A stretch of DNA of 64,000 nt from Pelargonium x hortorum (lineage: Eukaryota > Streptophyta > Magnoliopsida > Geraniales > Geraniaceae), in the NCBI GenBank assembly GCA_036897525.1, contig JAYMTJ010000053.1, positions 1 through 64,000 of the forward strand, written 5' to 3'. Each line of letters opens with the position of its first letter. Position 1 is the stretch's first letter. The position numbers and the translations under genes were made by a program. Below the pieces are notes generated by a model. That model did not search any database and had not been told where the DNA came from. It was given only the letters and a program-made list of their open reading frames with translations. Of this stretch, positions 49,830 to 63,308 are shown piece after piece.

Positions 49830-51805
49830 TTCATATTTAATAGTAAATTAAAAATTTTAGCTAGACTTAACTTACTTGAAAATAGAAGTTACAAGTCAAA
49901 CAAGCTCTACTAGAAAGGGCCCCTCTTCTTATTTACTTCAAACACAAAGCTATACTAGAACAAGAATTCCCTTTTTAAAGAGCCCCTATGACACATGTTC
50001 TAGCTATTTCTTGCAACTAGATTGATTGATTTGGCAGCCATCGATTCTTGTTTGTGTTGTTAGTAATTGTGTATATCAAGTCGAAGAATATGAACTCGGG
50101 ACTTGTGGAATTTTAACTAGTATCAAAAAAAAAATACTGAGCCTGACAACCCCTCCTATACGTTTTTTCAAACTCAAGCCAGAATTGAAATACATAAATT
50201 GGTTAGTTAGGTCCTCATCAGCAAATAGTTTTGTTCGGAGGGTATAACTTATATTCAAGAATGGGTCAAGTTCTCCTGGGTTGCGTCATACTTTTCTTAA
50301 GCTAAACTTAGGGATAGAGTCCACTACTAGAATAAATGGAATACTAAAGGCTTTGTAATTAAGAAATTTAATTACACTGTAGAAAAGGCGTGATTCCTAC
50401 GGATTAAATAAAAAACATTTTGTTAAGTCTCTGGATTTACTTTAATTCGAAAGGAAACCTGACCTTGCTCAAAGCTAAGTAACAAAAAGATCTAGGTCTA
50501 GGTAATCGCAAGGAATAATTCTAACAGATTTTCCTAATACCTAGTTCTAGTTCCTAACCTTTTGGAAAAATTATAATACTTAGGATTTGTACTGCAGACT
50601 GGGTTTCGAGCTATATCCTCCCAGTTTCTTATTAACCTCACGTTAGGAAATTTCCTTTTCTGTATTCATTAGACCCGTCTGTAGTGTAAAGTGTTGAGGT
50701 TACGATATAAGGAATTCTAGTTAAGTTCTGTGTCTTTTATTTACCATATCGCAGTATAACAGGATGGTTGAAAATTGAACTTGTACCCAGGGAGGAGATG
50801 GGGATCCCCCTTTGGTAAGAGAGTCACTCAGATACGAATTCTTGTCTAAGCAATCCTCGTAGCTACTATACTAAAACCCCGAAAACCTGCATGAAATTCG
50901 ATTGTACGTAAAGTCTTCATCTTAATTTCATATTAGCTACTTGTGAAAACTTCAGGCTAAGATTTATTGTAACAAAGATATTCAAGGCAAAACCTGAAGT
51001 ATTATTGGATATAATATATTTTAGTTAATTTCTGAGTCCTCCGTGCTGTGCAGCTCCATATTCTTTTAAACAGGTTAGTTTTTAAGGTCAGATTGCTGAG
51101 TTAAATAAGATAGAATTTATATAAACCTGGTTTACTCCTGAAAATAAGGAAAAAAATTCCAGTACGTAACAAATCCGGGCCAACTTCATTTTTTTTTTTT
51201 CTAGATGTGTTGAACATTCTAGATTCTTTAGCTAAGCCATAGCTAAGTAAAAAAAGGAGGATTCTATAAAAAAAGGTATCTCTTCTGTCTTTAGGTAGGC
51301 TATAATGACTCGTTCAACAAAGTCTGCTTTATTCTATTTACTTACACTGCAAACTGCACTTAAAAGACTTGACGAGGTCTTTCAAGGCCTACCAGCCCTT
51401 GCTTTAGTCTAAATTTAGTATTTAGTCAAAAACGGGGTTATATTTTCTAATTATATTCAGAGAATCAAACAACAAGGGATACACGGAACAGGATAAAGTA
51501 AAAACCTATAAACTTTCTTAATGAATCAAAGCACTTTAAGACTCTCGTTATACATCTTTTGTTAAAATAGGATTTCCTTCTTATATTTAGGAATTCTATC
51601 TCCAGTTTTGGAGAATAACGTATATATTTTGCTGGTTTTAATGATGTCTTCTTTTGCTATAAATATCCCTCTTTTATTTTAAAACCCAGAATTTCCATTC
51701 AATGGGTATACGGGTTCATCAAGATTTCTACTGAAGACAGGATGGGAAGCTAGCTTCGTTCCTAATTGAAGAGTTTACTTTCCTGTAACATATACAATAA
51801 GAGGT
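49830..51805. other. Unassigned stretch
   Basis: No supported gene. GGGCCC lies at 49917. Opposing frames at 50026-50258 overlap each other and have no motif. Confidence 0.6.
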
Positions 51806-51812
51806 CTTTCTT

Positions 51813-51885
51813 GGGGTCTAGCAGGACTTGAACCAATGACTTGAGATTCCACGAACCAATGCTCTAACCACTTTAAAATACTCCA
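51813..51885 (-). tRNA. tRNA-like relic, possibly His type
   Basis: On the minus strand GTGGTTAGAGCATTGG resembles a D-arm running into an anticodon arm. The loop TCGTGGA would place GUG (His) in the anticodon position, and ATTGGTTCAAGTCC has a normal TTCAAGT T-loop followed by a CCC-ending acceptor like native plant and bryophyte mitochondrial trnH. Neither the anticodon stem, the T-stem nor the acceptor pairs properly, so it is not a working gene as written. The assignment to His is tentative; Thr-type similarity in the T-arm was also noticed. Confidence 0.38.
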
Positions 51886-54800
51886 TAAAAGAAACTGTCA
51901 TAATTACAAGACTCACTTTCACTATACTTCCGACATTCGAGTTACTATAACCAGAGTATGCAAGGACGATTATTAAGGATTATTTGAATCTATTAAAATT
52001 TCAGTAATTAAAAATGAAATGAGTACTTAGACCTTCCCTTACTTTGGACAAGCACTCTTCCTCATTATATTCGGAGTCAAGCTAAAGCCAGCCTCCTCGG
52101 GTTTCCTTCAGATCCAAGCTTACCCATTGCCTTAGCTTCCTTAGAGCTATTCTTTCTGTAGCTTACTCTACTGCTTATTGACTTCTTTACTTCTGCATTT
52201 TCTTGACTTGAGAGGTTTTCTTTAGAGCTATAGTTGGTTGAGAGCTATACCTCCTTTCTTAGGACTTAAGAGTTCGTGGGAGAAAGACACTTATAGCAGT
52301 AGCAGAGCTATTAGTCTTAGATTTCCAATTCTTTAAACCAAAAAAGTAATCCCTAAGCCTTAGCCTTAATACAGTTGTTTATAATTACTATCTCTATCCG
52401 GATAGATACTAAAACAAAATAGAACATGAAGGAAAAATTCCCCTTTATTTAATATTTAAGTAAAGCTTTCACTAAGTTCAGAAATCCGAAACCCATAAAA
52501 TAAAGGAAAACTGACTCCAACTTCTAAAACTGTAAAATTCCATAGATTCTCTAACCCAAATTATCGTAGCTTCTCTTAATACTTTGCCTAAAACTTACCA
52601 ATTATACCTATATTTCTTAAGAAGAGCTATTATGGGCTCTACCTTTTTTTTCAGATTAGATTAGTACTAGGTGGTCGAAACGAAATAGGAGACCTGTTCC
52701 TTTAGAAAGAACACAGCTCCCATTAGACATGAAAAGGAATACTGAATTGGTACAGCAAGAGTACCTAAATGTACTGTACTGGTTAGAACAAGTAAGTGGA
52801 TTTTTTTTTATAGTTGGTTCCTAATCCCCTAATCCTAAGAAGCGTAACAGCGGCTGTGTGATTCATGTAAGTTCCTAGATAAGTTTGTCAGTCAGAGTGG
52901 ATTGTTTGGTCCTAAGAAGAAGTACATTCTATTACAGAGGCTGACTGAGGATTCATGTTCCTTAGACTTCGATCTTTAGATTGGTCCGTACTTCTATTTG
53001 TATACCTGAATTCTATTACTTGTACTTGGTTTACAAATAATTTATACCCGAGACAGGTTTGTAAATGAAGAAGTTTCCTTACCTTAGTAAAGAATAGTAA
53101 CACCTTTCCATCACAACAATTAGGTACTCTCAAAAGCCACGAACACTTTCAGGAACAAGTAAACTTGCCTTTGCTTACAACTCCCAAAAGCGGAAGACAT
53201 CACTCCTTCTTATACTACTAATAAACTGGAACTCACTCATTTAAATTAAGGATAACTTATTAGCTTAAATTCTCTATACAAAATCTTTACTATCTAGAAA
53301 AAAACCCCTTAGTATTCCCTAAATGAAAGACTTTCTTTCCTTTCCGCTCGATTTACACTTTAATTCCTTATATCTTGAGCCCCATGCTTTAGAATAGAAT
53401 TAAATTACTATATTATTTCTCTATTCAGGACTATATATAAAAGACAGCGAACTTCATGATCATGAGAATTACAAATAAAATAAGGGTTGAGAACTAGACC
53501 CCATATTTAGATTTAGGACTTAAACCAGAATTGGCAGGAGGAGAGACCCTTGCTAATGGGACTAATGGGAAAGGTGCTATTGTATTACCTTATACTATAT
53601 AAATATAAAGAAGTATAAGAGTTAGAGTATATATTGTTATAGTTTTCTTATAGGATTAGGATTCCTAAATTAGATAGTTATGGATAATAGATAAAAATAT
53701 CTATCTATATAGTAATAGTAGTTAAATTGTTCTAGATAGTGAGTGAGGTTAAGTAAGTCATTAGTAAATAGACCTGATAGTGAAACCCTTACACTAGAAA
53801 GCCTAGAACTAGAAAAAACCTAAAATACCAATTACTTTTTTTGCGTCAACTTATTGCTTTGCTTAAAATCTTAGCTTAGAACCGGAATCTATAAAAAAAC
53901 TCTCAATACAAACTTCAGGAACTTTCCTAAAACAAAGGATTATGTCTATCTGCTTAGTAATTCTTTACCGTCAATACGCTTAATAATCGGTATCAAGCTC
54001 TCTAACTAAGGAAAGCTGCTTTCTCGATATCCTGCTGTAGTATCCGGGAATGCTATATAATAGTACAGACTTACACTTAAGAGACCCCTAATCAAGAGCT
54101 AGAAAAAACGGATTCCCTTTACTCTATACTCTTAAAACGGAAAATACCCCAAACAGAGTTATTCTTCATAAAATGCCTTTTAGATAAAGCCTCCTCGCAA
54201 GTATTCTATACCTTGTAACAAGAGGTTTAAGCAGCCTTTTGGTGATTAGAGTCAATTAGCGTTTGAGAAAAAACTATACCCTTTAGGAGTCCTAGACGTC
54301 TCTTTTGATTGAGCTATACTTCTGGATAGCTTTCCGTCCTGACCTGATAGGAATTGTTTGTATCCTATGTGTTCTAGTGTACTTTCATAGAGTTCTTATA
54401 GATAGTTTTATAGTCTAAGTAATATTTCTCATTGCCTTTTGCCCTTATGAGGAGACATACCTTATAGAGAAGGTATCTATCTAAAAGTAGGGCATCCGGA
54501 GGGCGGGTAATGCAAAGGAGTATATAGTTTAGTCCTTTGGTTTGTCTTGTACACTCTCTAAATAGTGAGTTTTAGAATATATTTTAATTATCAGGACAAA
54601 TTCATGGTAAAGACCAAAAACTGATTAGCAAAAGTAATATAGGGCTCGCTCGTAAAGTACAAATTTAGTAATATTCCTTAAATTTCTAAGTTATAAAGTT
54701 ACAGGGTTAGACTCTTATAAGGATTTGTTCCTTTAAAATCTTAGGAGGTTGAATGAAGTGAAGTTTATATCCAGAATGTCATTTATCTACAGTTTAGCTG

Positions 54801-57800
54801 CCCTGTAGAATGTGATATGTGATACCTTATTCTTAACTATTTAGATATTTACTCCGTTTTAATAACCTGCTACTAAAAAAAAAGTAGTACTCCTTTTTGA
54901 CTCTTTAAATTTCATTTCTTCTCAATTTTTACAATTATATGTATACAAGTAATTCTTTTTATTATATAAGACAAAAAGCTCCTGCTTCTTCGGCAAACCT
55001 ACAAGACGTCATTACAAAAGGAACCTCTATAGGGAGTCCCCGGGTCATTTTTAGAATAATTCGAATCACTAAAATAAGGGATACCTTATCTTATCCTTAA
55101 AAGCTTTTGACCTTATTTACTTATGTCAATAAAATCGAGTTTCATATTATAACACAGTTAATTGAGTCTTCTTAAAAAGTCCTACTAGGCTCTCCCTGCG
55201 TAATTCCTACTCTTTATGGGTATTAAAAAGGCTTTCGACTTGCCTTGTCAATTTTTAGAGTCTTCTCTTAATTCTAGACCTGTAGTTAGTTACTGATATA
55301 AACAAATAGATACCCTTGGATAACCAGAATGCACTGAAAACTTGTTTGAGACCCTCTCTAATTAATATTAATATGGACCTAACTTCTTAATTATAAAGAT
55401 TTCCTTTCCCGTTAAAGGGCACATAAATAACCTTGCTTTGGTTTTAAAGTTTAAAAGTACAGTATTCTAAATTTACAACCCAGACAGATGTGCATAATAT
55501 ATCTGTAGTTGTAAAGCTACCAGAGGTATTAAATCTTATACGGAGGCTTGTGCTACGGTGCTTTCTTTCGGACAAGGGGGCGCAGCGCTTACCTTACATA
55601 TATCTTGTAATTGTGTCTAAGAAACCCTCTCACTAGGGAGTCTTTAGCCGGGTTTCTTATGACAATTTCATAGATTTCGGGAATGCTAAATTAATAACTA
55701 GGGCGAGCCGTGGTAGATTTCTTACAGGGTTTTCAAACGAAGCAAACTAAGGGGAGATTCCATTATAAATAAAAAATTATTTGGATTCATTTTTGGTATA
55801 TTAATACCTAATATACGCAGTGTAAGGAGATACCAAAAAGAGAAGTTTATCCTACATTCTCGGACTTCGCGTAAATGAAATTGATTCTTGGATTTTGCTG
55901 GAATATAGAGTAACACAGGTAAGTGTCTGGTAGCTTTCTAATAGAGATCCTTATTCCTTATGCAGTTTCTTTGGATCCTCCTGGTGCAAAAGATCTTGAC
56001 AAAAGGTTTTTTATGAAATTCAGACTTAAGCTAAGTGTTTTTACTGAATAAAAAGGTTAGTGCACAATTAAACAAAACAGGTATTAAAAATTACGGGCTC
56101 AGTACTGAATTGGTAAACAAAAGGGTTATAAAACAAATAGGTTTGTTTTTTGGGACAGGGATATGAGTTGACTAAATAAAATAGCTAAATCTAGATCTAG
56201 TATTCGGATGAAGACAGTACAAAAAAAAGAAACTTTAAGGGGTTTGCATTTACTAAATGAATACACTTTCATGATTACTCAGTTATTCATTCCAGTTTAT
56301 AAGTACATTGGATACGTGGCTATTATTATTATAAGGTATAAGGTTTATCTTAGGTTACCCAGAATAGAGTTTAACTCATGTGGTTAGTAGCAAAGAGAAA
56401 AGGGGACACATGTTTCTTTTTTCTTTCAAGAATACCTATCCCGTACGGAGTTTAGTACTCCACGTACAGACTTTTTTTTTTATTATTACCTTTAGAAGCT
56501 CCCTAAGTTTTAAGAGCACAAACCCGAAATTTCCTACTAAGAGAGTTTGTACAAAAAAAGGGGGGAAGTACTAACTCTCTACTAGACCTGTATACCTTTT
56601 ATTTATTGAAATAGAAAGGATTCTCGTTTATGGACATCTACTAAAGTAAAGAAAACTCTTAAAGTTTATTGTAAAGGCCGAAGGAGCCCCGTTTTTTTAA
56701 TATCGTTTTTAGCCCTATGCTATGTGGCATTGGTTAAAGTATTCCTAATATTTTTGAACCTAAGCTTTTACTTTCCTCTCTTCATTTATAATTTAGTAGA
56801 ACTCACAGATACAATTGTTTTGAAACTTATCCCGTCAAATTCCTCTCCAAGAGAGCTGTTATCTACTACAGGTTCCCCTATTGCGTTTATACTAGAAAGG
56901 AGTCTCCTATATGTTAGTGATTGCTTACTCAAATTTCGACCTATCCGGATATTCTTTAATTAATAGCTTTTGCTAGTGTAACAGGGACCCTTTATCTATG
57001 TAATGTCATGGATTCCTACTTTCTGGGCAGTTAGAGTTATAGACTATTCTAATCTAAATAGAAGTTGCTTTATACTTGTTATACTTAATTGACAACCTAA
57101 AATCTGATAAGATAAAAGTGCTTTCGCATGGACCTAATCCTTGTAAAAAATAACCCTCGGACTTTTAGTACTGCTCTGATTTAAAAGAATCCAGTTTCTG
57201 TTTTTAGAAAAATTTTCGTATACCCTTTGTGAAAAAAGGAACCTTTATGATGTATAGAGGTATGTACTTCTCCTCTGTAAATGAAAGAATTTCCTCCTGT
57301 TGAAACTAGTTTTAGAAAGTGATTAGGATATGCTCCTACAAATACAAAGCTCTTTTTATCCATTATCTATACCATTATCTATATAAGATATTACGGGTCA
57401 TTTTTATTGGACTAATGGTTCATCTGAGCCTTTGTAGTAAGAATAAGAATCTTCCTTGGGGTACAATGAATCTCAGTATGCTATCCATCCCAAAGAGATT
57501 ATGCTCTTACTTTATCGGCTATACAGTTGTTTCGGCTCGCTCTAATACAATTATAGACTATTCTTCAAGGTAAGAACCATCCCAACTACAAGATCTAGGT
57601 TTCCATAAGCTCCTCAAGAAAAAGTTCTCATAATCACAGCTTTCAATTAACAACAGCACCTTCGACAACCAATTACAAACAACAGTCTCTGAGCCGGCTT
57701 ACAAGAGGTTATTATAGTTTCGACAGCCAAACCCAAGTGAATGACTCATAGGTTCCAGACTCCTTTTTGCTCAAGGATAGAGCACCACACAGTCTTGGAT

Positions 57801-58365
57801 ATCTCATTTTCTCGGTCTAATACTAGGTTTAGTGGGTAGATCACTTTAAAATGAAAAGGGGATATTTTCTATTTCTTTGTGCATATGCCTACTTAACTTA
57901 GTTAACAGTGAGTTTTGTTGGTAAGAGAGCTCTTATCAAGTCAAGATTATATGCCTAGAGATTTTTGGTTTTTAGGTAACGATTATATAGGATCCCTCTA
58001 GAGTAGTTTATCCTAGTATACTAATTCTTTACCCGATATGGCCGCTGTTAAAGCATTAATAAATACAACTTTAAGGGTGAAGTATAACACAAGTATCCCT
58101 GGAACATTGCTATGCTAGGGCCTAAATAAAGGTATAATAGCGAGTACTCTCAGTCTATCTTTTACAAAACTTCCTTAAACGGGCCTTTAAAGAGTAAAAA
58201 AAAAGTAGACCGTATTTTGAAATATCCACTTTTTTGGGAAAATCCCCCGGCTTATATAATTTTTTAAGATCTTCCTGTAAAAGCTCTGTTCCCTGTATAA
58301 AATAAAAAAGAGGGCTCGGGATTGAAAAAAACCCCTTCCTTCTTAATTAATAAACGACGTTATAG

Positions 58366-58381
58366 CGCTCTAAATAGAGCG
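58366..58381. repeat. 7-bp inverted repeat with AA loop
   Basis: CGCTCTA-AA-TAGAGCG. It is a tight stem in an AT-rich setting with no adjacent gene. Confidence 0.6.
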
Positions 58382-58489
58382 TACAATAAGTTTTTAATGT
58401 CCTTGGAACTCACCAAATCTATTACTAGCTAAACATGGAAGTAATAGTGTATAATATCTAATCAGTCATAATGTAAAAGCTTTCAAAAA

Positions 58490-58570
58490 AATATATATAT
58501 AGTACGAAATGTATCTAGATTATTCCGAATTTGAGTGATACTGGGTCCTATATTACTCTATATATATATA
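58490..58570. repeat. Two short TA microsatellites
   Basis: An (AT)5-6 run at about 58490-58501 follows an A-tract, and a second TA run lies at about 58556-58570. Such low-melting runs are common in AT-rich organelle and nuclear DNA. Confidence 0.7.
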
Positions 58571-59541
58571 AAATCCATTCACAAAACTCCTAAGATTTGG
58601 TTCCAGCCAGTTAGTCTTTTGAATAACAGGACAATCTTAGCTTCTGGATTTGTTAAACACTTCTGAGATCGGGGTTTTATTCACATAACTTAAAGCGCTC
58701 CATTTTTATTGACTCTTAGGATTACCTTTAAATTATGCTCTACTCTGTCCTTTCATCAACTAAACTCTACGAAACTTCTTTAGTATACGCGTTTTTTTAA
58801 CCAACTACTAAGTCCCCCTCCTGCTACCTACTAGAAATGAAATTTTACTTTACACTTTTAGAGCTATTAGAATAGAAAAAATTAAGTAATTTGTCGATAT
58901 TCCAAAATTATTAAAACCTTTCAAAATTATTACATATAACTCTAGCACACTCTTCTACTCTACAAGAGCTAATGACTGACAATTTTTATAAATTGAGTCT
59001 ATATTTGCTTTTGCTAACTAGGTGACCTCTAAAATCAGCTTATAGTATACCCCCAAAAAGTTGAAACTCTGCGGATACCTGAATTTAAAAAGTTTAGAAT
59101 TGTACCTCATTACTCTTTTTTGCTGTTGTTAGCAAGCCTTTTTAATTTAAGGAGATTTTCGTTTTTTGTTGGTATTGGTAAATAGGATTTAAATGAAATT
59201 CAAGAAATACTAGAAGTATCCACAAGGGTCTTTCTTAAATTGCTCCATTAAAAAATAGCCAGGCGAATTTAAATGGGTATAAAAAAAGTCTTGGTATTTC
59301 CTCCAGGTAAACTTATAAAAAAAATTATTAGGTGAAAAGAAATCGCGTTCACTAAGCAACTAATAAAAGTTTAGTACTACATATAAAGTTCCTGCATAAT
59401 TAGTACTCGTAAACTATAATTAAGAAGGACCCAGAGTTGCCAAGGAACTAGTTGTATTATTATAGGATGACTTAATCTTGTGATTAATTCCTAAGTCAAA
59501 TGATGACTATAGATCTATAGCAGCTGTATGGCAGTTAATGT

Positions 59542-60051
59542 CTTAACATAAACCCGAAGTTTAAGATTTCTTTTACTGAAATATTAGGAGAGTTGTATTC
59601 TTATGCTTATGATAAAGACCCAGCAAATCCAATCCAGAAAGAGTTATATTATAAAAAAGGGTATCCGGGAAGATATTAAACTTAAGAAGTCCTTATGTTT
59701 TTAGTCCTTTTAAGGATAGTGCTTTTACAAAGAATGTTTTTGCAGTATCATATATTCTTTTAAGTACCTGAAAGGAAAGTGCACGTCAACTAGATCCTCT
59801 TCCTAAAGTAAAGGCAGTAGAGAGAAGAGTGTAGCTAAGAGGTCGAAGGCTCCGGAAGAGTAACAGTCATTAAAGCAAGTCAGGACCTGTGCTTGAATAA
59901 GCAAAAGAATGCCAGAGCCTTAAAAGGAATTTGATGAAAGTACGAACTAAGCAATCTAACTGACATTCCCAATAACACAAATGATCAAGTAAATGATCCT
60001 CCTTACTTAACTAACATAGTAAAGTCCAGAGAAAACGTTCATTATCTATAA
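59542..60051 (+). pseudogene. Possible decayed coding tract in two parts, unknown
   Basis: Two protein-like pieces lie in the same frame. The first (59542-59679) reads NPKFKISFTEILGELYSYAY, then DPANPIQKELYYKKGYPGR. The second (59839-60051) reads EVEGSGRVTVIKASQDLCLN, KNARALKGI, then YELSNLTDIPNNTNDQV and PPYLTNIVKSRENVHYL. The sequence between them is heavily broken. The second piece has 70 codons without TAA or TAG and an Asn/Asp/Pro-rich end that is hard to get from AT-rich noise; it contains TGA only where Trp would be acceptable. No family is recognised. It may form one decayed cluster with 60174-60416 and 62531-63695. Confidence 0.35.
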
Positions 60052-60173
60052 TCTATATAAGTGATTCAGCAGATTAGGCTAGTCTAGTAATAAAGAAGGT
60101 AAGAGATCCTATGGGCTTAAGTTACCTATTTATTATATTATTAAACCAGGAAAGATCCTGGACTTATTACTAA

Positions 60174-60416
60174 TTACTAAACAAATACCTTATTCCAAAG
60201 AGTACTCTAAGCAACCTGCTTCTACAAAATGCCGTGCCCCTATGTCTCATATTTAGGAACAATCTACTTGGAAAAATAAAGAGCTTTTTATTGGATTCTT
60301 TTACGGAATCGGAACCAAAGTACGAGAAAGGGAATTCTTGTAACTTAATAACTAAACCAAAATCCTTGGGTTTTTTAATCATACCCTTCCTAAATAGGGA
60401 ACTTCCCCCGGGCTAA
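60174..60416 (+). pseudogene. Protein-like open frame, unknown
   Basis: Eighty codons open in the standard code without a clear start. It is Leu/Asn-rich at first, then SFTESEPKYEKGNSCNL and ITKPKSLGFLIIPFLNREL, ending PPG. It lies about 120 bp downstream of 59839-60051 on the same strand. The minus-strand frame 60170-60382 covers it and is probably a shadow, or the other way round. Unrecognised. Confidence 0.25.
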
Positions 60417-60419
60417 GCA

Positions 60420-62525
60420 GAAATGCAGTGCTTCCTTGTTTTTTGACTCTCTAAGGTAAGGCTTCGAGAGTTAAGAAACTCCCTAAAATTCCTTGGTTTT
60501 AGACTAGATGTCTAATTCTAAGTCCCCAGATAACAACAGAATTCTGCTTAGCTGTAACTAGAAAAACCCCCTTTCTCGTGAGTATCCGCTAAATCTTAAT
60601 AGCATTAGGCTGAGAATGAATGACCAAGCCAGATTAAAGAAAAGGGTTAGAGTGATATCTAGAGTATCCCTCAGTTTAGATACCCGGTATAGGTTGCTTA
60701 CCTTATGAAGTAGAGTCAATTATCCTATCGAATTTCAATTTGCTTATATACTTTATCCATTTTACCTCTTACCAGTGAAACGCTTCTCCTATTTACTGTA
60801 AAAGCACGAGGATATAACGACTTTTAATAAGGATACTTAGTACCAGAGAGGATAGCATTTCTTCTCTTTTGAAAAAACCGCTTTTTGCGATCTTAAGCCC
60901 TAGATTTTTCTTAATTTATTATAGTAATAAGGAGCGAAGAATTCATTTTCCTTTGTCCAAAATCGGCCTAATATTACAGAGAGTTACTCAGATTTGTATT
61001 TAAGTGATTAAAAAAAGCCAGCCTTAACTAACATGGCCTACTAACTAAGCAATACGCAGGTTCTCCTCACAGTACTTAACTTATAAGACTGATAAATCTC
61101 TAGAATCTATCTTTATAGAATCCCTTAAAAAAAAAAGAAAAGCATAAATTTCGATAAATACAAGGGAAACCCAAGCTATTTAACTTGGATAAAACTGTGA
61201 TCCTATAAGGAGAAGCTAAAAACGCCCTAATTGACATTACCTTTATTAAATTGCCTAAAAACCTTTTACAACTCTTACTCCGGTGAAGCCTTTCCTTCGA
61301 CTAATTAATCGCTCTTATACTTAGAAAAAACTCTAATAACTCAAAAACCGTGTTTAGTAAAGTATTATCTTTAATTGATATGGATATATAGTCAAAAGAT
61401 ATCGTAGAAGTTTGTAGTATTAATTAAAGCGTCTTCTCTTAGGCGAAATACAAAACGAGATTGGTTAGGCTTTCCATAAGGAGCCCTAGAAGTTTAAGGA
61501 CATTAGATCTTATGTCATGCTATATACTGACTTCTAACAATTAAGGCCGGGTACTTAACCCCGGTTTACTCGAGTTGAACCTTTACTTACGGATTCCAGG
61601 AACCCCTCGCATGACGACTTCGCTATACTCCAAAAACATATATAAGACTTATTGCCATACATAATCCTTTATCAGCTCCTTTTTTTAAGGCTGGGAGTTT
61701 CTTTCGTAGTTGTAAATCCTTTCTTTACTTGCCAAGAGAACTAAACACCCCTAAATTTGTATACCTTGTTTCTTGAAAGCTAGACCGACTCTAATACTCT
61801 AGAAAGAATCTTTTTTTTGTATGAGTTCTTCAGCTAATATGGAAAGCAGGTGAATCTAGTCCAAAGCGATCCTAATATAGATAAGAGTAATGCTTTCTGT
61901 ACTTATTAGGGTTTCCTCCCATGTCAATAACTCCAGAGCACAAGATTTATACGCCTTACTACTGCTCTAGCAACCAGGTATGCTGCAACAAGGTTAGCTC
62001 AAAACAAGGTAATATGATATTGGGATATAGCAAGCAAAAGGAATTCATCCACTATCACAGATCTAGGAACACACTGCTCTATTAATGATTAATGAATATA
62101 CAGGATTAGCTCACCAAATGACTTCTTTCTTTGCTTTCATGACTTGCTTAGATCGCTTGTTTCTTATAGCTACTGTATTTCTAGTTGGGTTTATTAGTCC
62201 ATTGGAATTTTAGAGGCAAGAGTATGAAAACATGGTGTGACTATTATGTTGGTATATTCAAAAGACTATCTAACATTAACAACCTTTACAACGGTGCCAG
62301 TCGGTTAGATGTATTTTATTGTCTTAGCCGGCTATGCTATACGGACTAAGTGCTAAGACAGAACACTAATCACACAGTACCAGTCATATAATGTCCTCAA
62401 GTAAGGATTTCTAAGTCTACCTTTCTAAGAATGAACAGGATACATCCCTCGGCTATTCCCTTATCTTAGTTGAAAAGCTGTAGCTCTCTCTAACCTATAG
62501 CCAACCTCAACGCGATCTCCTAAAC
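60420..62525. other. Mostly unassigned
   Basis: No supported gene. Between about 61920 and 62350 the plus strand has several 40-55-codon polar frames, such as one with MKTWCDYYVGIFKRLSNIN, which may be decayed coding sequence but cannot be assigned. Near 62405-62470 a frame reads KNEQDTSLGYSLILVEKL, just upstream of the acidic tract at 62531. Confidence 0.4.
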
Positions 62526-62530
62526 CCTAA

Positions 62531-62689
62531 CTATCCACTTTAGAAGATCTTCCTGAATCAGAGGACGAAGAACAAGAAACTAGTTACAATCCAGAAACAA
62601 CTTACTCTGACTCGGTCCTTAGAGAAATTCAAGAGGATCCAAATAACAAGGTCAAACTTCCATCTAATAAAGATCCACCTAACAACTAA
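62531..62689 (+). pseudogene. Highly acidic C-terminal-like fragment, unknown
   Basis: The frame is open for 52 codons and ends at TAA: LSTLEDLPESEDEEQETSYN, then PETTYSDSVLREIQEDPNNK and KLPSNKDPPNN. More than a fifth of the residues are Asp or Glu, plus many Pro, Ser, Asn and Thr. This is very unlike chance translation here and typical of a disordered acidic tail. There is no start codon; a polar frame just upstream (about 62405-62470) may be the body of the same former gene. No family recognised. This is the single most protein-like stretch in the window by composition. Confidence 0.42.
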
Positions 62690-63015
62690 GATCTATTAAC
62701 TAATTAACTCTGCAAATTCTTGGTGGGCCTATTCAATTTCTTTGCTGGTTGCTAGGAAGGTGAGACAGTGTTCTAAGATAATAACTTATTAGATAGATCT
62801 TAATGGAAATCTTTTTAACAACAATTATCAGGTTTATGTTATCCTTTAGTACTTTACAGGTAGTTGATTTGCTACGCCATAATATAAAGTATGGGATCCC
62901 CTGTAATTTCCGGTGTCCTAAATATATCTGGCATACCCCACGGATATGGTTTCCTTATACTAAAGTGCTATACTTTTTTTTTAACAAGAATTAGAGCTTT
63001 TGGAAAGCAAGTAAA

Positions 63016-63165
63016 ATGCAATTTATTGACGAAAACAAATTGAAACTTGAAATCTTTTCACTTAAGTCAAACGGATATTACCGACTTGCTTCCTTTTTTC
63101 TAGCCTTGGGTCATAGGGTTCCTCCAATAAGCAGTGCTGCACTCTGAAACTTTTGTCATCGATAA
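63016..63165 (+). pseudogene. Protein-like frame from an ATG, unknown
   Basis: MQFIDENKLKLEIFSLKSNG opens a 49-codon frame that continues RLASFFLALGHRVPPISSA and ends at TAA, with one TGA where Trp would fit. It resembles a natural N-terminus with a charged start and a hydrophobic patch. It is followed after about 140 bp by the longer tract at 63309-63695. No family recognised; it may be the start of that former gene or a separate one. Confidence 0.33.
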
Positions 63166-63308
63166 AAGAATTACTCTGAAAACCTATTTAGAAGGCCTTC
63201 GGCAGGATACGGATTTCTTACTGTTACCCTTTTTTTCATAGCTAGGATGAAGGCAGATCCTAAAATTCAAAGAGACACATCAAGGTATATTTATAGTTTT
63301 ATTATGTT

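Larger units (their letters stand above)
51890..59540. other. Long unassigned stretch with TA repeats
   Basis: More than 7 kb with no gene I can support. Near 52140-52330 the octamer AGAGCTAT recurs several times. Frames at 52912-53133 (minus), 55722-55916 (minus), 56380-56574, 56724-56963, 57181-57363 (minus) and 57319-57573 have no recognisable family, and the last two overlap on opposite strands. A polar stretch near 57640-57830 reads as protein-like in two frames at once, showing how weak such readings are here. TA-rich runs and a 7-bp hairpin at 58366 are listed separately. Confidence 0.55.

Noticed and set aside
57319-57573. 84-codon plus-strand ORF overlapping an opposite-strand ORF
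   Set aside because: Both strands look equally protein-like over the overlap, which shows how little the reading means.
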